Of a stretch of 64,000 nucleotides of DNA, positions 23,863-32,505 are shown one piece after another. Made by a program: the position numbers and the translations under genes. The notes under the pieces were generated by a model. That model saw nothing but the letters and a program-made list of their open reading frames with translations. It searched no databases and was not told where the DNA came from. This DNA is from Symbiodinium natans (taxonomy: Eukaryota > Sar > Dinophyceae > Suessiales > Symbiodiniaceae). The DNA lies in the NCBI GenBank assembly GCA_905221605.1, contig CAJNDS010001968.1:663422-727421 (forward strand). The letters are read 5' to 3'. Position 1 is the first letter of the stretch. Each line of letters starts with the position of its first letter.

Positions 23863-25071
23863 GGGGGTTTTGGGTTTTTGGGTTTGGGTTTTGGGTTTTT
23901 GGGTTTTTGGGTTTTAGGGTTTGGGTTTTGGGTTTTTGGGTTTGGGTTTTGGGTTTTAGGGTTTAGGGTTTTGGGTTTCGGGTTTAGGGTTTAGGGTCAG
24001 GGTTCAAGTTGCGGGTTTAAGGGTTTTGGGGGTTTCAAGGGTTTTTTGGTTTTAAGGTTTCGGGGTTTAATTAAGGGCTTTTGGGGTGTTAAGTGTTTTA
24101 AGGGTTTAGGGTTTTCAGTGTTTTGAGGGTTTAGGGTTTGGGTTCGGTTTTGGGGGCGAGGGGGGTTTGGCGCTAAGCGTTTTGAGGGCAAGCCGGATGT
24201 ACTCAGCAACCCATCAAAAATGGACACGCGCCCTTCAGACCTCAGATTCAAGTTGGGTTCGGGTTTGGGTTTGTGGAAAAAGGTCTTTCGATCTTTTTTT
24301 TCGCAAGCCCTCCGTCGTGTCCTAAGAGTTCTGGGACAAAATGCCCCGCAAACAAGACAAACTTGTCGTCATTCTTAGGATACTGGGGCAAAGTGACGCT
24401 CACCCCGAAATCTGGACCTTGAAACCTGTTCAACATACAAAACCCTTCAAAACCTCCCAAAGCCCTAAAGCCCTGTACTCCCAGGCTCCCGAACCTCATT
24501 GCGCAACGCAAAGGTTGAACCATCCCAAGCCTAAAAGCTGTGTAATTCAGCGTCTTCCGACCGGAGCCCCCAACTTACTTGGACCAGAGGTTACTTGAGC
24601 TTCAAAGATATGGTCGGCCTTCCTAGGCACTTCCTAGGCATACAATGTGTGAAACAGCGTGGCCTTTTTCCGTCCCCAGTTGTTGAGGGAGGCAGGAACC
24701 GCCAGCCCTCATATCCCCTAAACCCCGAGCCTTCGAACTCTACACCTTCTGTATTCTTAGGTTGGAACCATGGGCCCTTGACATGGTCCCTTACCCATGT
24801 TTATAGGGATCCGATCGTGCACATGAGGGTTGTTCTGACAAGGGGCCCAAATTGAGGGCCCATTTACAGCCCCAAATGGTAGGATTCCCTCAGTATCAGG
24901 ACCCCAATAAGCCCCCCCCCCCCCCCCCCTCCCCCCCCCCCCCCCCTCCCGAAGGTTTTGGTGATCTCCTTCTTGTACCCTACCCTTTATAAAAAGGACC
25001 CCTCAATAAGGCACCCGCACCCCCCCCCCCCCCCTACCCTACCCTAATTTTCGGAAACCCTGAGACTCTGA

Positions 25072-25142
25072 GCACCTCCACCAGGCTCTCCCCCACCTAT
25101 CCAAAGCGGTGCAAGCCGACATGGATGGCTTCCTGGCTCAGG
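25072..25142 (+). CDS. TPR-like exon
   Basis: Reads HLHQALPHLSKAVQADMDGF then LAQG; helix B-like, between telomeric and poly-C sequence. Confidence 0.4.
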
Positions 25143-25202
25143 GTTTGGGGTTTAGGATTTGGGGTTTCGGGTTTAGGGTTTAGTTTTTTTCACTGGGAGA
25201 CT

Positions 25203-25320
25203 CGGACCCAGAGTAGGCCCTTATTCCCGTTTGTCAAGTCTTTGGTTCCCTTGTAAGTTCAATAAAAACCAAAGAAGGGTACCCTTTCTGTGCCTAGATC
25301 CTAGCTTACTCTTGGGTCTA
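25203..25320 (+). mobile_element. Family 2 MITE
   Basis: GGACCCAGAGTAGGCCCTT at the left and TAGCTTACTCTTGGGTC at the right are inverted repeats; the interior holds GGTTCCCTTG and AAGGGTACCC. Confidence 0.7.
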
Positions 25321-25475
25321 GGAGATGGGGTTTTTGGGTTTTGGCAGGTGTTCTTTGGGAGGGGGAGCGAGACTGTTGAAGGAGGTTTGCTTCAGCCCTC
25401 TTAGTGGCGTTCAGGGCGTGGTTCTTGTGTGAGAGCGGCTCCTAAACACTACATCCTAAACCCTGAATTGGATAT

Positions 25476-25718
25476 TTGGCTTTATTTGAGTTTTGCACAG
25501 CAGGGCCTCCACATCGTCCATCTGCACCTCAACCATTCGATATAAACGTTATCAGTACGCAAGTCTGCAAACCGAGATTGTCATCCCCAATCGCTTACGA
25601 AACCATCAACGACTTTTTTTGGTCGACGGTGCCAGGAAAGTTGAGTCTGTGCACTTGTCTGAACTTCTCTTCGGCATGCCATGCTGTCGCCCTCTGCGAC
25701 AGAGAGGCTAAAGCCTGA
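25476..25718 (+). other. Open, telomere-free island of unknown coding status
   Basis: About 240 bases without telomeric repeat, open in two overlapping plus frames; one contains RLFLVDGARKVESVHLSELL. No family recognised. Confidence 0.25.
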
Positions 25719-26359
25719 TCACTAAACCCTAAACTTTAAACCCGAAAACCCTAACTCGAAACTCTAAACCCTAAACCTTATCGCATTGTTGTACATGAGG
25801 GCAGGTTCGCACTAGTTGATAGAAAAAGTGAGGCCATGCGGTGCACGGTGGACCCTACAGTTCTTAATTCACGCTTGGGTAGTTCTCTAAATTAGGGTTC
25901 ACTTTCCTAGGGTTTAGGGTTTAGGGTTTAGCGTTTAGGGTTTAGGGTTTAGCGTTTAGGGTTTAGGGTTTAGGGTTTGGGGTTTAGGGTTTAGGGTTTA
26001 GGATTACGGCACCGCTTAAAATGAGGATCCCAAATCAGGGGCCCTTGTTTAGAGAGCTACCCCAAGGAGCCAAGTGCATGCGCCCACAAGTCCCTCAACT
26101 GCCGGCTAACCGAAGCCTTTAGGGTTTTAGGGTTTTGGGTTTAGGGTTTTAGGGTTTAGGGCTTAGGGTTAGGGATTGTGGGCCCCTTTGCGAATTCTCA
26201 AGGCCCTCTGCGGGGTTGACCTATGGAGCTTGTTGAGAAAGGCACGGGTTTAGCGTTTGCCCTGCAATCTGTAACCCACCCTGCAAAGGACCCTAAACCC
26301 TAAACCCTAAACCCTAAACCCTAAACCCTAAACCCTAAACCCTAAACCCTAAACCCGAG

Positions 26360-26438
26360 GCGACCAAGACCCGTGGAAGGATCTGGCCTATACCTTGGAG
26401 TTCATGGGCCGTGACGCCGAGGCAGAATCTACACGAGA
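26360..26438 (+). CDS. TPR-like exon
   Basis: After CGAG the frame reads GDQDPWKDLAYTLEFMGRDA then EAEST, a TPR helix A with the start of helix B, between two long CCCTAAA tracts. Confidence 0.55.
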
Positions 26439-27242
26439 ACCCTAAACCCTAAACCCCAAACCCCAAACCCTAAACCCTAAACCCTAGACCCTAAACCCTA
26501 AACCCTAAACCCTAAACCCTAAACCCTAAACCCAACACCCTAAACCCTAAAGCCCTAAAGGCTACAGCCATCAACCCCGACCTCCTCAAGCCTGAAGAGC
26601 GAACCGCACCTTGTACAAACGTGGTTGAGGTCTCAGGGCCTCCCGATGTAGCACTTTACCCCCCTAGGGCCCTAGAGCTAACCAAAAAAAGGGTTTAGGG
26701 TGTCAGATCTAGGGTTTAGGGTTTAGGGTTTAGGGTTTAGGGTTTAGGGTTTAGGGTGTCAGGTTTAGGGTATTGGAGCCTTCAGGTAGTGGTTCACACT
26801 ACTTGCGAACAGGTTGCGGTGCTTTAGTCGGGCATTGGTCGGAAAAGTACGACACCGTCTGGTCCAAAGCCTTAGCAAACAAAGCCACACACAAACCCTA
26901 AGCCCTCAACCCTAGACCTCAAACCCTAAGCCCTATAAACCCTAAACCCTAAGCCTTCAAACCTCCCTAAACCCGAAATGCTAAACCCGAAACCCTAAAC
27001 CCGCATACTCGAAACCCTCGCCCAGCCTCAAAGCCCTAAAACCGACAACTCCAGAGCAAACATTCGGAAGAGCTCAGGGTTTAGGGTTTAGGGTTTGGGG
27101 TTTGGGGCTACAGGGTTTAGGGTTTAGGGTGTTTAGGGCGGGTCTAAACCTGCGACCGATGAAGCATTCGTTGCACAGGCTTTTGGGGGTCCGCAGCGTC
27201 AGAGATTTTCCGGGTGCCTGTACGTTCAAGGGTTCGGGTTCC

Positions 27243-27353
27243 CCAGAGGGTCCATTTGTAGTACTTTTTTTGGAATTAGGTACCCCAAAACCCTATTTAG
27301 GTATGGTTTTTGGGTACCGAATGCCATAATAGTAATACAAATGGTCCCTCTAG
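27243..27353. mobile_element. Family 4 foldback element
   Basis: Almost identical to the 2.3-kb copy over its full length, including GGAATTAGGTACCCCAAAAC. A short relative is at 1737-1797. Confidence 0.8.
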
Positions 27354-27378
27354 GTTCTTTTGGGTCTCACCTTTTTTC

Positions 27379-27458
27379 TTGGTAGCCCTTTTGCCCATCT
27401 GTTGGTTCAAGGTTCCCTTACAAAGTCACCATTCTAATATGGTTTCTGGGCCACCAAG
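27379..27458 (+). mobile_element. Family 1 MITE, short copy
   Basis: Starts CTTGGTAGCCCTTTTGCCC and ends CTGGGCCACCAAG; the interior GGTTCCCTTAC is shared with other copies. Confidence 0.65.
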
Positions 27459-28487
27459 CATTCAAGCAGAAGCCTAAAGGGGTCGGGATACATACAAGGG
27501 ATCGCGCCACGTGGTGGTTGCACCACACGCCTGCCTTCAGGCGGAGGAGCTGTATCGCTTAGTGTTGCAGCTTCTTGGCAAGCACTTGACCGCCTCAAAC
27601 CCCCCTACCCCCGAAAACATAAACCTAATCTTCCTAACCTAACTCGACCGTACCACCCTTGCTTAAGTAATAGGGTCTAGCTTTGTTTTCCATGAAGCCT
27701 AGATAAAACTTGATGAACTATATGTAAAGGCCCCGGAAATCCCCAAAAGCCCTGAAGCCTAAAGTTCCTAAAACCCTTAAGCCCCCAAACCAAAGAAACA
27801 CAAAGCGATAAACGCCTAAGCCAAGTTCCGCTATCGGAAGATCTGGGATTGGGTTGTCAGAAGGATTGTTTGGTTTTGTTTTGGGGTTCTATGGGTTGTA
27901 AAGCCCCCCCAGGAAATGCACTGAAAGAGTATGGGCTCCGGCAGATGATGTAACATATCGTGTCTTTGGGGTGTTCATCTTTGTCCCTCTTTTTGTCATA
28001 CTTTCCCTAAACCCTAAACCCAAAACCCAAAACCCTTTGAGTTTAACTGTCTCCACGCGCCGCTCCTCTTTTCGCTCCTTGCAAGCCTCTTGGGTTCATG
28101 TATAAAAGTTATGGGGGGTTTCCGAAAAATAGGGGTACCCCTTTTGGGGGTCCCTTTAAGGGGATGTTCTTCTATTTAGGATTTAAAAGGCCCCTACTTT
28201 GCATATAAGGTCCTTAGGGGAGGGGTTCAAGGGTGCGTGTAACCCAAGGTTCCCTAATACTCACCACTACTCCCGAAGGCTCCCTAAGCTTCCCGAAAGG
28301 TTCCCTCGGTACCTACCCCCAATGAAGCCCCCCCCCCTTTCGCTTGAGTTTTTTATATTGTGATCACTGCGCACAAACTAACTTTGCTGAATTTTTCAGG
28401 ATGTCATGCGAAGTTATGTTTCTTGTTTTTTTGTTTCGGGGTGTTTTGTTTTTTTGTTCTATGCTTCTACCGGCTTCGCCCCTGGCC

Positions 28488-28560
28488 GGGCCTTCGCACA
28501 GCCCAGGAACACTTCCGCGAAGCCCGACCTGCTGTGGCGGATAAGTTCCTTGGGCGGAAA
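28488..28560 (+). CDS. TPR-like exon, 3' end altered by telomeric insertion
   Basis: GLRTAQEHFREARPAVADKF then LGRK; A-x2-H-F-x2-A fits helix B. The last 17 bases are duplicated around a telomeric insertion, so the original exon end is uncertain. It is the last TPR-like island seen before the PLV. Confidence 0.45.
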
Positions 28561-28612
28561 ACACCCTAAACCCTAAACCCTAAACCCTAAACCCTAGTTC
28601 CTTGGGCGGAAA
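28544..28612 (+). repeat. Telomeric insertion flanked by 17-bp direct repeats
   Basis: AGTTCCTTGGGCGGAAA occurs at 28544-28560 and 28596-28612, around 35 bases of CCCTAAA repeat. The left copy is the end of a TPR-like open stretch. Confidence 0.9.
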
Positions 28613-28617
28613 CCTTC

Positions 28618-28800
28618 GTAGCCCAGTGGGACCCAGTCGTACCCTTTACCCTTTTCTTGCTTCTGGGGTTCCCTGGGTTTAGGGTTTAGGGTTTAGGGTT
28701 TAGGGTTTAGGGTTTAGGGTTTAGGGTTTAGGGTTTAGGGTTTAGGGTTTAGGGTTTAGGGTTTAGGGTGTACCCTTATCATAACATGGCTACTGGGCTA
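28618..28800 (+). mobile_element. Family 1 MITE interrupted by a telomeric tract
   Basis: GTAGCCCAGTGGGACCC at the left and GGCTACTGGGCTA at the right. The interior is split by a pure TTTAGGG array at about 28675-28768. Confidence 0.75.
28675..28768 (+). repeat. Telomeric array inside a MITE
   Basis: About 13 perfect heptamers inserted in the family 1 MITE at 28618-28800. Confidence 0.95.
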
Positions 28801-29681
28801 TTGGGAAAGCGAGCTTTAGGGTTTGAAAAATCAGGGTTTCAGGTACCAAAACTGGTTCGTCCCAAAACCTTCAGTAGCCCTGAACCCCAAATCCTAAAAC
28901 CTTAAGCCCTGAGCCGCAAACTTTAAACCCAAACCCCAAACCTAAAACGTTGAATGTTGTGGTTTCGGGTTTGAAAGCCGCAGCCCTAAACCCTAAGCTC
29001 CTTCTTGCCTCTCTAACTCAATGAGTGCTTTCTTTGCGCGGCCTGTGGACTCGGGTTGTTTTAGGGTTCAGGGTTATAGGGTTTAGGGTGCCATTTTCGG
29101 ATACACCTTCCGTACAGTCTTTTCAGCACAGGCATCTGTTTTGGGGGTCCATTTACAAGGTGGGCCCTTGGTATTCGTGATGCTGCAGCCACCAGCCGAG
29201 ATTCGTATGTCGAAGTTTCGCCGTGCGCCTTTACTGCTCTTCTCATCGGATCAAAGGCAACTACCCTAGAAGAACCCCCTACATTACAATCAGAAGAAAC
29301 AAATGAGGCCGTAACATGCCTGAATTTGCCCCAGCATCCTCCAATTATTCGGGGGCCATTCTTTTGCGGTTGAGGGTTTAGGGTTTGGGGTTTGGGGTTT
29401 GGGGTTGGGTGTTTGGGCAGGATGATCAAGCCCCCACCAAACCCTAAATGTTCAGACCTGCACCGCGACTCACCAGGCCGCCTGGCTAAGAGCCGGGGCA
29501 AGCCGAAGGCATTTTGGGGGTTGGGCTCGGGGGTTTAGGGTTTAGGGTTTAGGGTTTAGGGTTTAGGGTTTAGGGTTTAGGGTTTAGGGTTTAGGGTTAG
29601 GGTTTAGGTTCGGTTCAGGGTTCAGGTTTCATCCCTCACTTGGAGGTTCATGGGTACTTATAAGTATGCCTAAGCAACTAG

Positions 29682-29785
29682 GGCCCAGAGTAGACCCTTA
29701 TCCCCCTTTTTAAGGTGCAGGTTCCCTTATAAGGCCCCTTTAAACCAAGAAGGGCACCCTTTTCATTCCTAGGTTGCTCTTGGGT
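29682..29785 (+). mobile_element. Family 2 MITE
   Basis: Left GGCCCAGAGTAGACCCTT, right CCTAGGTTGCTCTTGGG; interior GGTTCCCTTATAAGGCCCC and GGGCACCC. Further fragments of the family are at 110-205, 13365-13458, 12222-12258 and 60577-60645. Confidence 0.7.
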
Positions 29786-30091
29786 GTGGTAGTGAACCTC
29801 CTTTTCATAACCAGGGTTTAGGGGATCGGAGTTCACCCCCCCCCCCCCTCACCCCAAAAAAACCGAACCCCTTAGACAGAAACACCCAAGATTCCAAAAG
29901 GGTTTCGGTTCTTGGGCTGAGGGTGCAGGGTTCAGGGTTGTGGGCTTCGGCCAAGACGCTCCCAAACCCTAAATCCCCAACCCTCAAGCCCAAAACATAC
30001 TCAGAAGCCCTCACGCTACAAAGCCCCGAAGCCTCCAAGCAGAGCCGTTGAGGGTTTAGACTGTAGGGATTGTAGGGCTTACTCGGGTGTG

Positions 30092-30194
30092 TAGGGTTTA
30101 GGGTTTAGGGTTTAGGGTTTAGGGTTTAGGGTTTAGGGTTTAGGGTTTAGGGTTTAGGGTTTAGGGTTTAGGGTTTAGGGTTTAGGGTTTAGGC
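30092..30194 (+). repeat. Telomeric array next to the PLV left end
   Basis: About 14 heptamers ending 14 bases before the PLV target duplication. Confidence 0.95.
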
Positions 30195-30207
30195 TTTTGA
30201 AAGGCTT

Positions 30208-30212
30208 CTAGG
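30208..30212. other. Target-site duplication, left copy (CTAGG)
   Basis: CTAGG directly precedes the first base of the left terminal inverted repeat and recurs directly after the right one. If the adjacent T is counted the duplication is six bases (TCTAGG), the usual size for Polintons, but that T is also the last base of the right repeat. Confidence 0.85.
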
Positions 30213-30270
30213 AGCTAGACTCTCTGACGCGTATGGTTCACCCGTCCTCCTCAAAAATCCCGCCAAAAAA

Positions 30271-30301
30271 TTAATTCATATTATAAACATCATAATATGA
30301 A
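30271..30301 (-). terminator. Hairpin at 3' end of TIR gene (left)
   Basis: TTCATATTAT and ATAATATGAA form a 10-bp stem around a 7-base loop immediately after the stop codon of the TIR zinc-finger gene. The same structure follows the right copy near 51364-51390. Function as a terminator or RNA-end signal is inferred from its position and from similar hairpins after other genes of the element. Confidence 0.55.
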
Positions 30302-30703
30302 CTAATCCGCCTCCTGCATTCTCATTTTCTCCATATGCTTATTCGTTTTCTTATGTTTCGCAAGGTTACATTTCCGAACCTCGCAATCACAAACATCACA
30401 GTGAACCACCAAAGAATTATACAATATTTTCTCTTCCCTGTGCCTCTCACGATAATCTTTATTCTGCTCCATCCGTTTCTCCTTATTCATTTCCCTATAC
30501 AACTTCATATTTTCTATACACCGCCTACACGACATATAACCTTCATCAAATTCCTCAACCCTCCTATTCCTCCGACAACTAGAACAATTTTTCCTAGGTG
30601 CCAGTTCATTTACACACACTCTACAAATCTCCGCCTCCGCTTCAAAAAACTCATCAGCTCGCCTCCTCTTACATCGCATACAACATTTTCTAGAAGTCGC
30701 CAT
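30302..30703 (-). CDS. TIR-encoded zinc-finger protein, left copy
   Basis: A 133-residue protein starting MATSRKCCMRCKRRRADEF. It has three Cys-rich modules: CxxC pairs at the N-terminus and around residues 29-55, and a C-terminal CDVCDCEVRKCNLAKHKKTNKH finger of the CxxC...H...H type, joined by a basic, charged linker. The same C-terminal finger occurs in neighbouring genes 30896-31315, 42606-43298 and 50494-50772, so this is a family inside the element. An upstream in-frame ATG at 30835 would add a Gly-rich extension; I reject it because the conserved CTTAAAGAGAAGG promoter motif lies between the two ATGs. The role is unknown; nucleic-acid binding is inferred. An almost identical copy is in the right TIR (50961-51362). 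Confidence 0.8.
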   Translation of the reverse strand: MATSRKCCMRCKRRRADEFFEAEAEICRVCVNELAPRKNCSSCRRNRRVEEFDEGYMSCRRCIENMKLYREMNKEKRMEQNKDYRERHREEKILYNSLVVHCDVCDCEVRKCNLAKHKKTNKHMEKMRMQEAD

Positions 30704-30718
30704 ACCTAATAATACTAC

Positions 30719-30731
30719 CTTCTCTTTAAGA
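30719..30731 (-). promoter_or_regulatory. Putative early promoter motif (TIR gene, left)
   Basis: On the minus strand CTTAAAGAGAAGG lies about 15-25 bases before the ATG. The same TTTAAAGA-type box precedes ten other gene starts in the element. Confidence 0.65.
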
Positions 30732-30895
30732 CAAAAACTTCCAAAAGCCCAACCAACCATTCTTACCAATTCTCCTATCAACCCAAACCCCCCACCTACC
30801 AAAGCTCCTAACCCCCCAACTCCCCCAAACCCCATCTCCGCGAACCTAGGCGTGAACCTTATTTAATTTTCATAATTAAGCATTATGAAAACTAA

Positions 30896-31315
30896 CTAAT
30901 ACATTCTATATCTATCTGGTAAGCCGCGTAAAATTCTTTGTCTTAGCTTGTCCTTGTCGTTTCTGATCTCTTCTGGAAGCTTTTGTAAAAACTCTTCATC
31001 TTCTGATAATAACTTTATCGCTCTCTCACGGCTTTTTATTATCATTTCTACGGCAAGGTAATGATTAGGTTTCAACACGTGTTCGTCATAAATTTCGGGT
31101 CTTATTCTAATGCCACAAGCTTCACAGTAGATTGTTCCGTTTGGTGAATACTTCTCACGCTTTTTACGGTTAATTTCTTCTCTGTATTTGTCACGATACA
31201 CACTAGCATTTTCCCTTGCCCTTTCACGGCAGTTAATACAGGTTTTAAAGCCTTCAAATAAATCTTTATCACACAGCTTCTTGCATCTTTTACATTTTTG
31301 CTTGTTCTCTTCCAT
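30896..31315 (-). CDS. Zinc-finger protein, 139 aa
   Basis: Begins MEENKQKCKRCKKLCDKDLF. Cys pairs at the N-terminus (CKRC, CINC) are followed by a basic linker and a CEACGIRIRPEIYDEHVLKPNH finger, then a charged helical C-terminal tail. The layout matches the TIR gene and 50494-50772, at the mirrored position beside the opposite TIR, so the two element ends carry paralogous genes. The promoter motif CTTAAAGAGAAGGCGACATA lies about 25 bases before the ATG. The stop codon abuts the TIR boundary. Nucleic-acid binding is inferred; the specific role is unknown. Confidence 0.8.
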   Translation of the reverse strand: MEENKQKCKRCKKLCDKDLFEGFKTCINCRERARENASVYRDKYREEINRKKREKYSPNGTIYCEACGIRIRPEIYDEHVLKPNHYLAVEMIIKSRERAIKLLSEDEEFLQKLPEEIRNDKDKLRQRILRGLPDRYRMY

Positions 31316-31331
31316 TCTTAATATTATATGT

Positions 31332-31346
31332 CGCCTTCTCTTTAAG
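31332..31346 (-). promoter_or_regulatory. Putative early promoter motif
   Basis: CTTAAAGAGAAGGCG on the minus strand, upstream of the ATG at 31315; nearly identical to the box in the TIR. Confidence 0.65.
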
Positions 31347-31370
31347 CCACTTCGCCTAAACCCCTACAAA

Positions 31371-31657
31371 GCAACCGCAAAGCCCCCGCAGTGCAACCGC
31401 AAAGCCCCCGCAGTGCAACCGCAAAGCCCCGACAGTGCAACCGCAAAGCCCCCGACAGTGCAACCGCAAAGCCCCCGACAGTGCAACCGCAAAGCCCCCG
31501 CAGTGCAACCGCAAAGCCCCGACAGTGCAACCGCAAAGCCCCGACAGTGCAACCGCAGAGCCCCCGCAGTTCAACCGCAAAGCCCCCGCACTGCAACCGC
31601 AAAGCCCCGACAGTTCAACCGCAAAGCCCCCGCAGTGCAACCGCAAAGCCCCTTGCT
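31371..31657. repeat. 22-bp minisatellite A (13 units)
   Basis: Thirteen tandem units with core GCAACCGCAAAGCCCC followed by CGCAGT or GACAGT. Most are 22 bp, two are 23 bp, and the last is 21 bp and runs into array B. The array is open in several frames on both strands, which yields spurious Arg/Ala/Pro-rich ORFs. It lies upstream of the gene at 30896-31315. Confidence 0.95.
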
Positions 31658-31789
31658 GAAATGAGCCAATACCCCTATTGAAATGAGCCAATACCCCTAT
31701 TCAAATAGGTCAATACCCCTATTCAAATAGGTCAATACCCCTATTGAAATAGGTCAATACCCCTATTGAAATAGGTCAATACCCCTAAA
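31658..31789. repeat. 22-bp minisatellite B (6 units)
   Basis: Six tandem 22-bp units of the form GAAATAGGTCAATACCCCTA plus two bases; the first two units carry TGAGCC in place of TAGGTC. Each unit contains an AATAGG...CCTATT inverted repeat. It abuts arrays A and C with no spacer. Confidence 0.95.
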
Positions 31790-32075
31790 CGATGTAGCCC
31801 TTACATCAAATCGGTGTAGCCCTTACATCAAATCGGTGTAGCCCTTACATCAAATCGGTGTAGCCCTTACATCAAATCGGTGTAGCCCTTACATCAAATC
31901 GGTGTAGCCCTTACATCAAATCGGTGTAGCCCTTACATCAAATCGGTGTAGCCCTTACATCAAATCGGTGTAGCCCTTACATCAAATCGGTGTAGCCCTT
32001 ACATCAAATCGGTGTAGCCCTTTCATCAAATCGGTGAAGCCCTTACATCAAATCGGTGAAGCCTTTACGTCAAAC
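31790..32075. repeat. 22-bp minisatellite C (13 units)
   Basis: Thirteen 22-bp units containing TGTAGCCCTTACATCAAAT, nearly identical except for the last three. The direct abutment and shared period with arrays A and B suggest one functional block, for example an iterated protein-binding site. Confidence 0.95.
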
Positions 32076-32087
32076 CTCTCACCAAAA

Positions 32088-32113
32088 ATAGTTTTTATAG
32101 TAATATTACTATA
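32088..32113. terminator. 26-bp perfect palindrome
   Basis: A perfect AT-rich palindrome, TTTTTATAGTAAT on each arm, lies 10 bases past the stop codon of the small gene 32124-32372. It resembles the hairpins at other gene ends in the element. Confidence 0.6.
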
Positions 32114-32123
32114 AAAATTATTT

Positions 32124-32372
32124 CTATTCCTCAACCTTATTCGCCTTAATCACAGCCATATTCTCCATACTATACTTTTGGTTAGGAAGCATTTTAGGTT
32201 TCTCTCCTCTTGCTTCTTTCATCCTTTGCTTACTTAACCTTTTCCTTTCTCTTAATGCCGTTGCATAATCAGGGTCTTGCATTCTCAGCTTATAATACAA
32301 CCTCTGATACAGCGCCATTTGCTCCCTAACCTCGTCCAGTGTCAAATCCTCGGGCTTCTTCATTGCAGTCAT
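32124..32372 (-). CDS. Small basic protein of unknown function, 82 aa
   Basis: Starts MTAMKKPEDLTLDEVREQMA and is predicted to be mostly helical, with many Lys, Arg and Glu (ALRERKRLSKQRMKEARGEK). I do not recognise a family. The reading frame runs upstream to 32429, but the promoter motif CTTAAAGACAAAACGCC at 32391-32408 lies between that start and the chosen ATG, and the spacing of about 30 bases matches other genes here. It is divergent from the large replication gene. Confidence 0.65.
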   Translation of the reverse strand: MTAMKKPEDLTLDEVREQMALYQRLYYKLRMQDPDYATALRERKRLSKQRMKEARGEKPKMLPNQKYSMENMAVIKANKVEE

Positions 32373-32390
32373 TTTATGCTTACTATATAT

Positions 32391-32408
32391 AGGCGTTTTG
32401 TCTTTAAG
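32391..32408 (-). promoter_or_regulatory. Putative early promoter motif
   Basis: CTTAAAGACAAAACGCCT on the minus strand; the same 17 bases recur before the gene starting at 50126. Confidence 0.7.
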
Positions 32409-32461
32409 GCATTTGCAAAGACCGACCAAACCAAAATCAAAACAGGCGAATAAGGAGAAAC

Positions 32462-32480
32462 TATTTAAAGAAATAAAAAC
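32462..32480 (+). promoter_or_regulatory. Putative early promoter motif (replication gene)
   Basis: TATTTAAAGAAATAAAAAC, about 26-40 bases before the ATG at 32506. Its presence supports that ATG rather than the longer frame opening at a TTG at 32398. Confidence 0.6.
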
Positions 32481-32505
32481 AATATATTTTAATCTAGATT
32501 ATCAT

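Larger units (their letters stand above)
30213..30895 (+). repeat. PLV terminal inverted repeat, left
   Basis: This 683-bp repeat begins AGCTAGACTCTCTGACGCG and is inverted at 50769-51451. It contains a zinc-finger gene with its promoter, a terminator-like hairpin at the gene's 3' end, and a pyrimidine-rich stretch (G-rich on the other strand) near 30780-30835. Two differences from the right copy were seen, one silent and one Val/Ala, both in the zinc-finger gene. The inner edge falls exactly at the stop codon of the next gene. Confidence 0.95.

Noticed and set aside
25476-25718. Confident gene call for the telomere-free open island
   Set aside because: Two overlapping frames are open and neither shows a recognisable domain, so it is kept only as an uncertain island.
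29061-29501. 146-aa minus-strand ORF
   Set aside because: Includes telomeric derivatives and poly-NPKP sequence; only its upstream third looks protein-like and no family was recognised.
30704-30835. N-terminal Gly-rich extension of the TIR zinc-finger protein (also at 50829-50960)
   Set aside because: The conserved promoter box lies inside it and the sequence is G-rich low complexity; the inner ATG matches the spacing of other genes.
31188-31691. Several overlapping Arg/Ala/Pro/Cys-rich ORFs on both strands
   Set aside because: They are by-products of the 22-bp minisatellite A.
31371-32075. CRISPR array
   Set aside because: Units are contiguous with no unique spacers, and the host is eukaryotic.
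32398-32505. Longer replication protein starting at TTG 32398
   Set aside because: Not an ATG, overlaps the promoter of the divergent gene, and the gene's own box lies just before ATG 32506.
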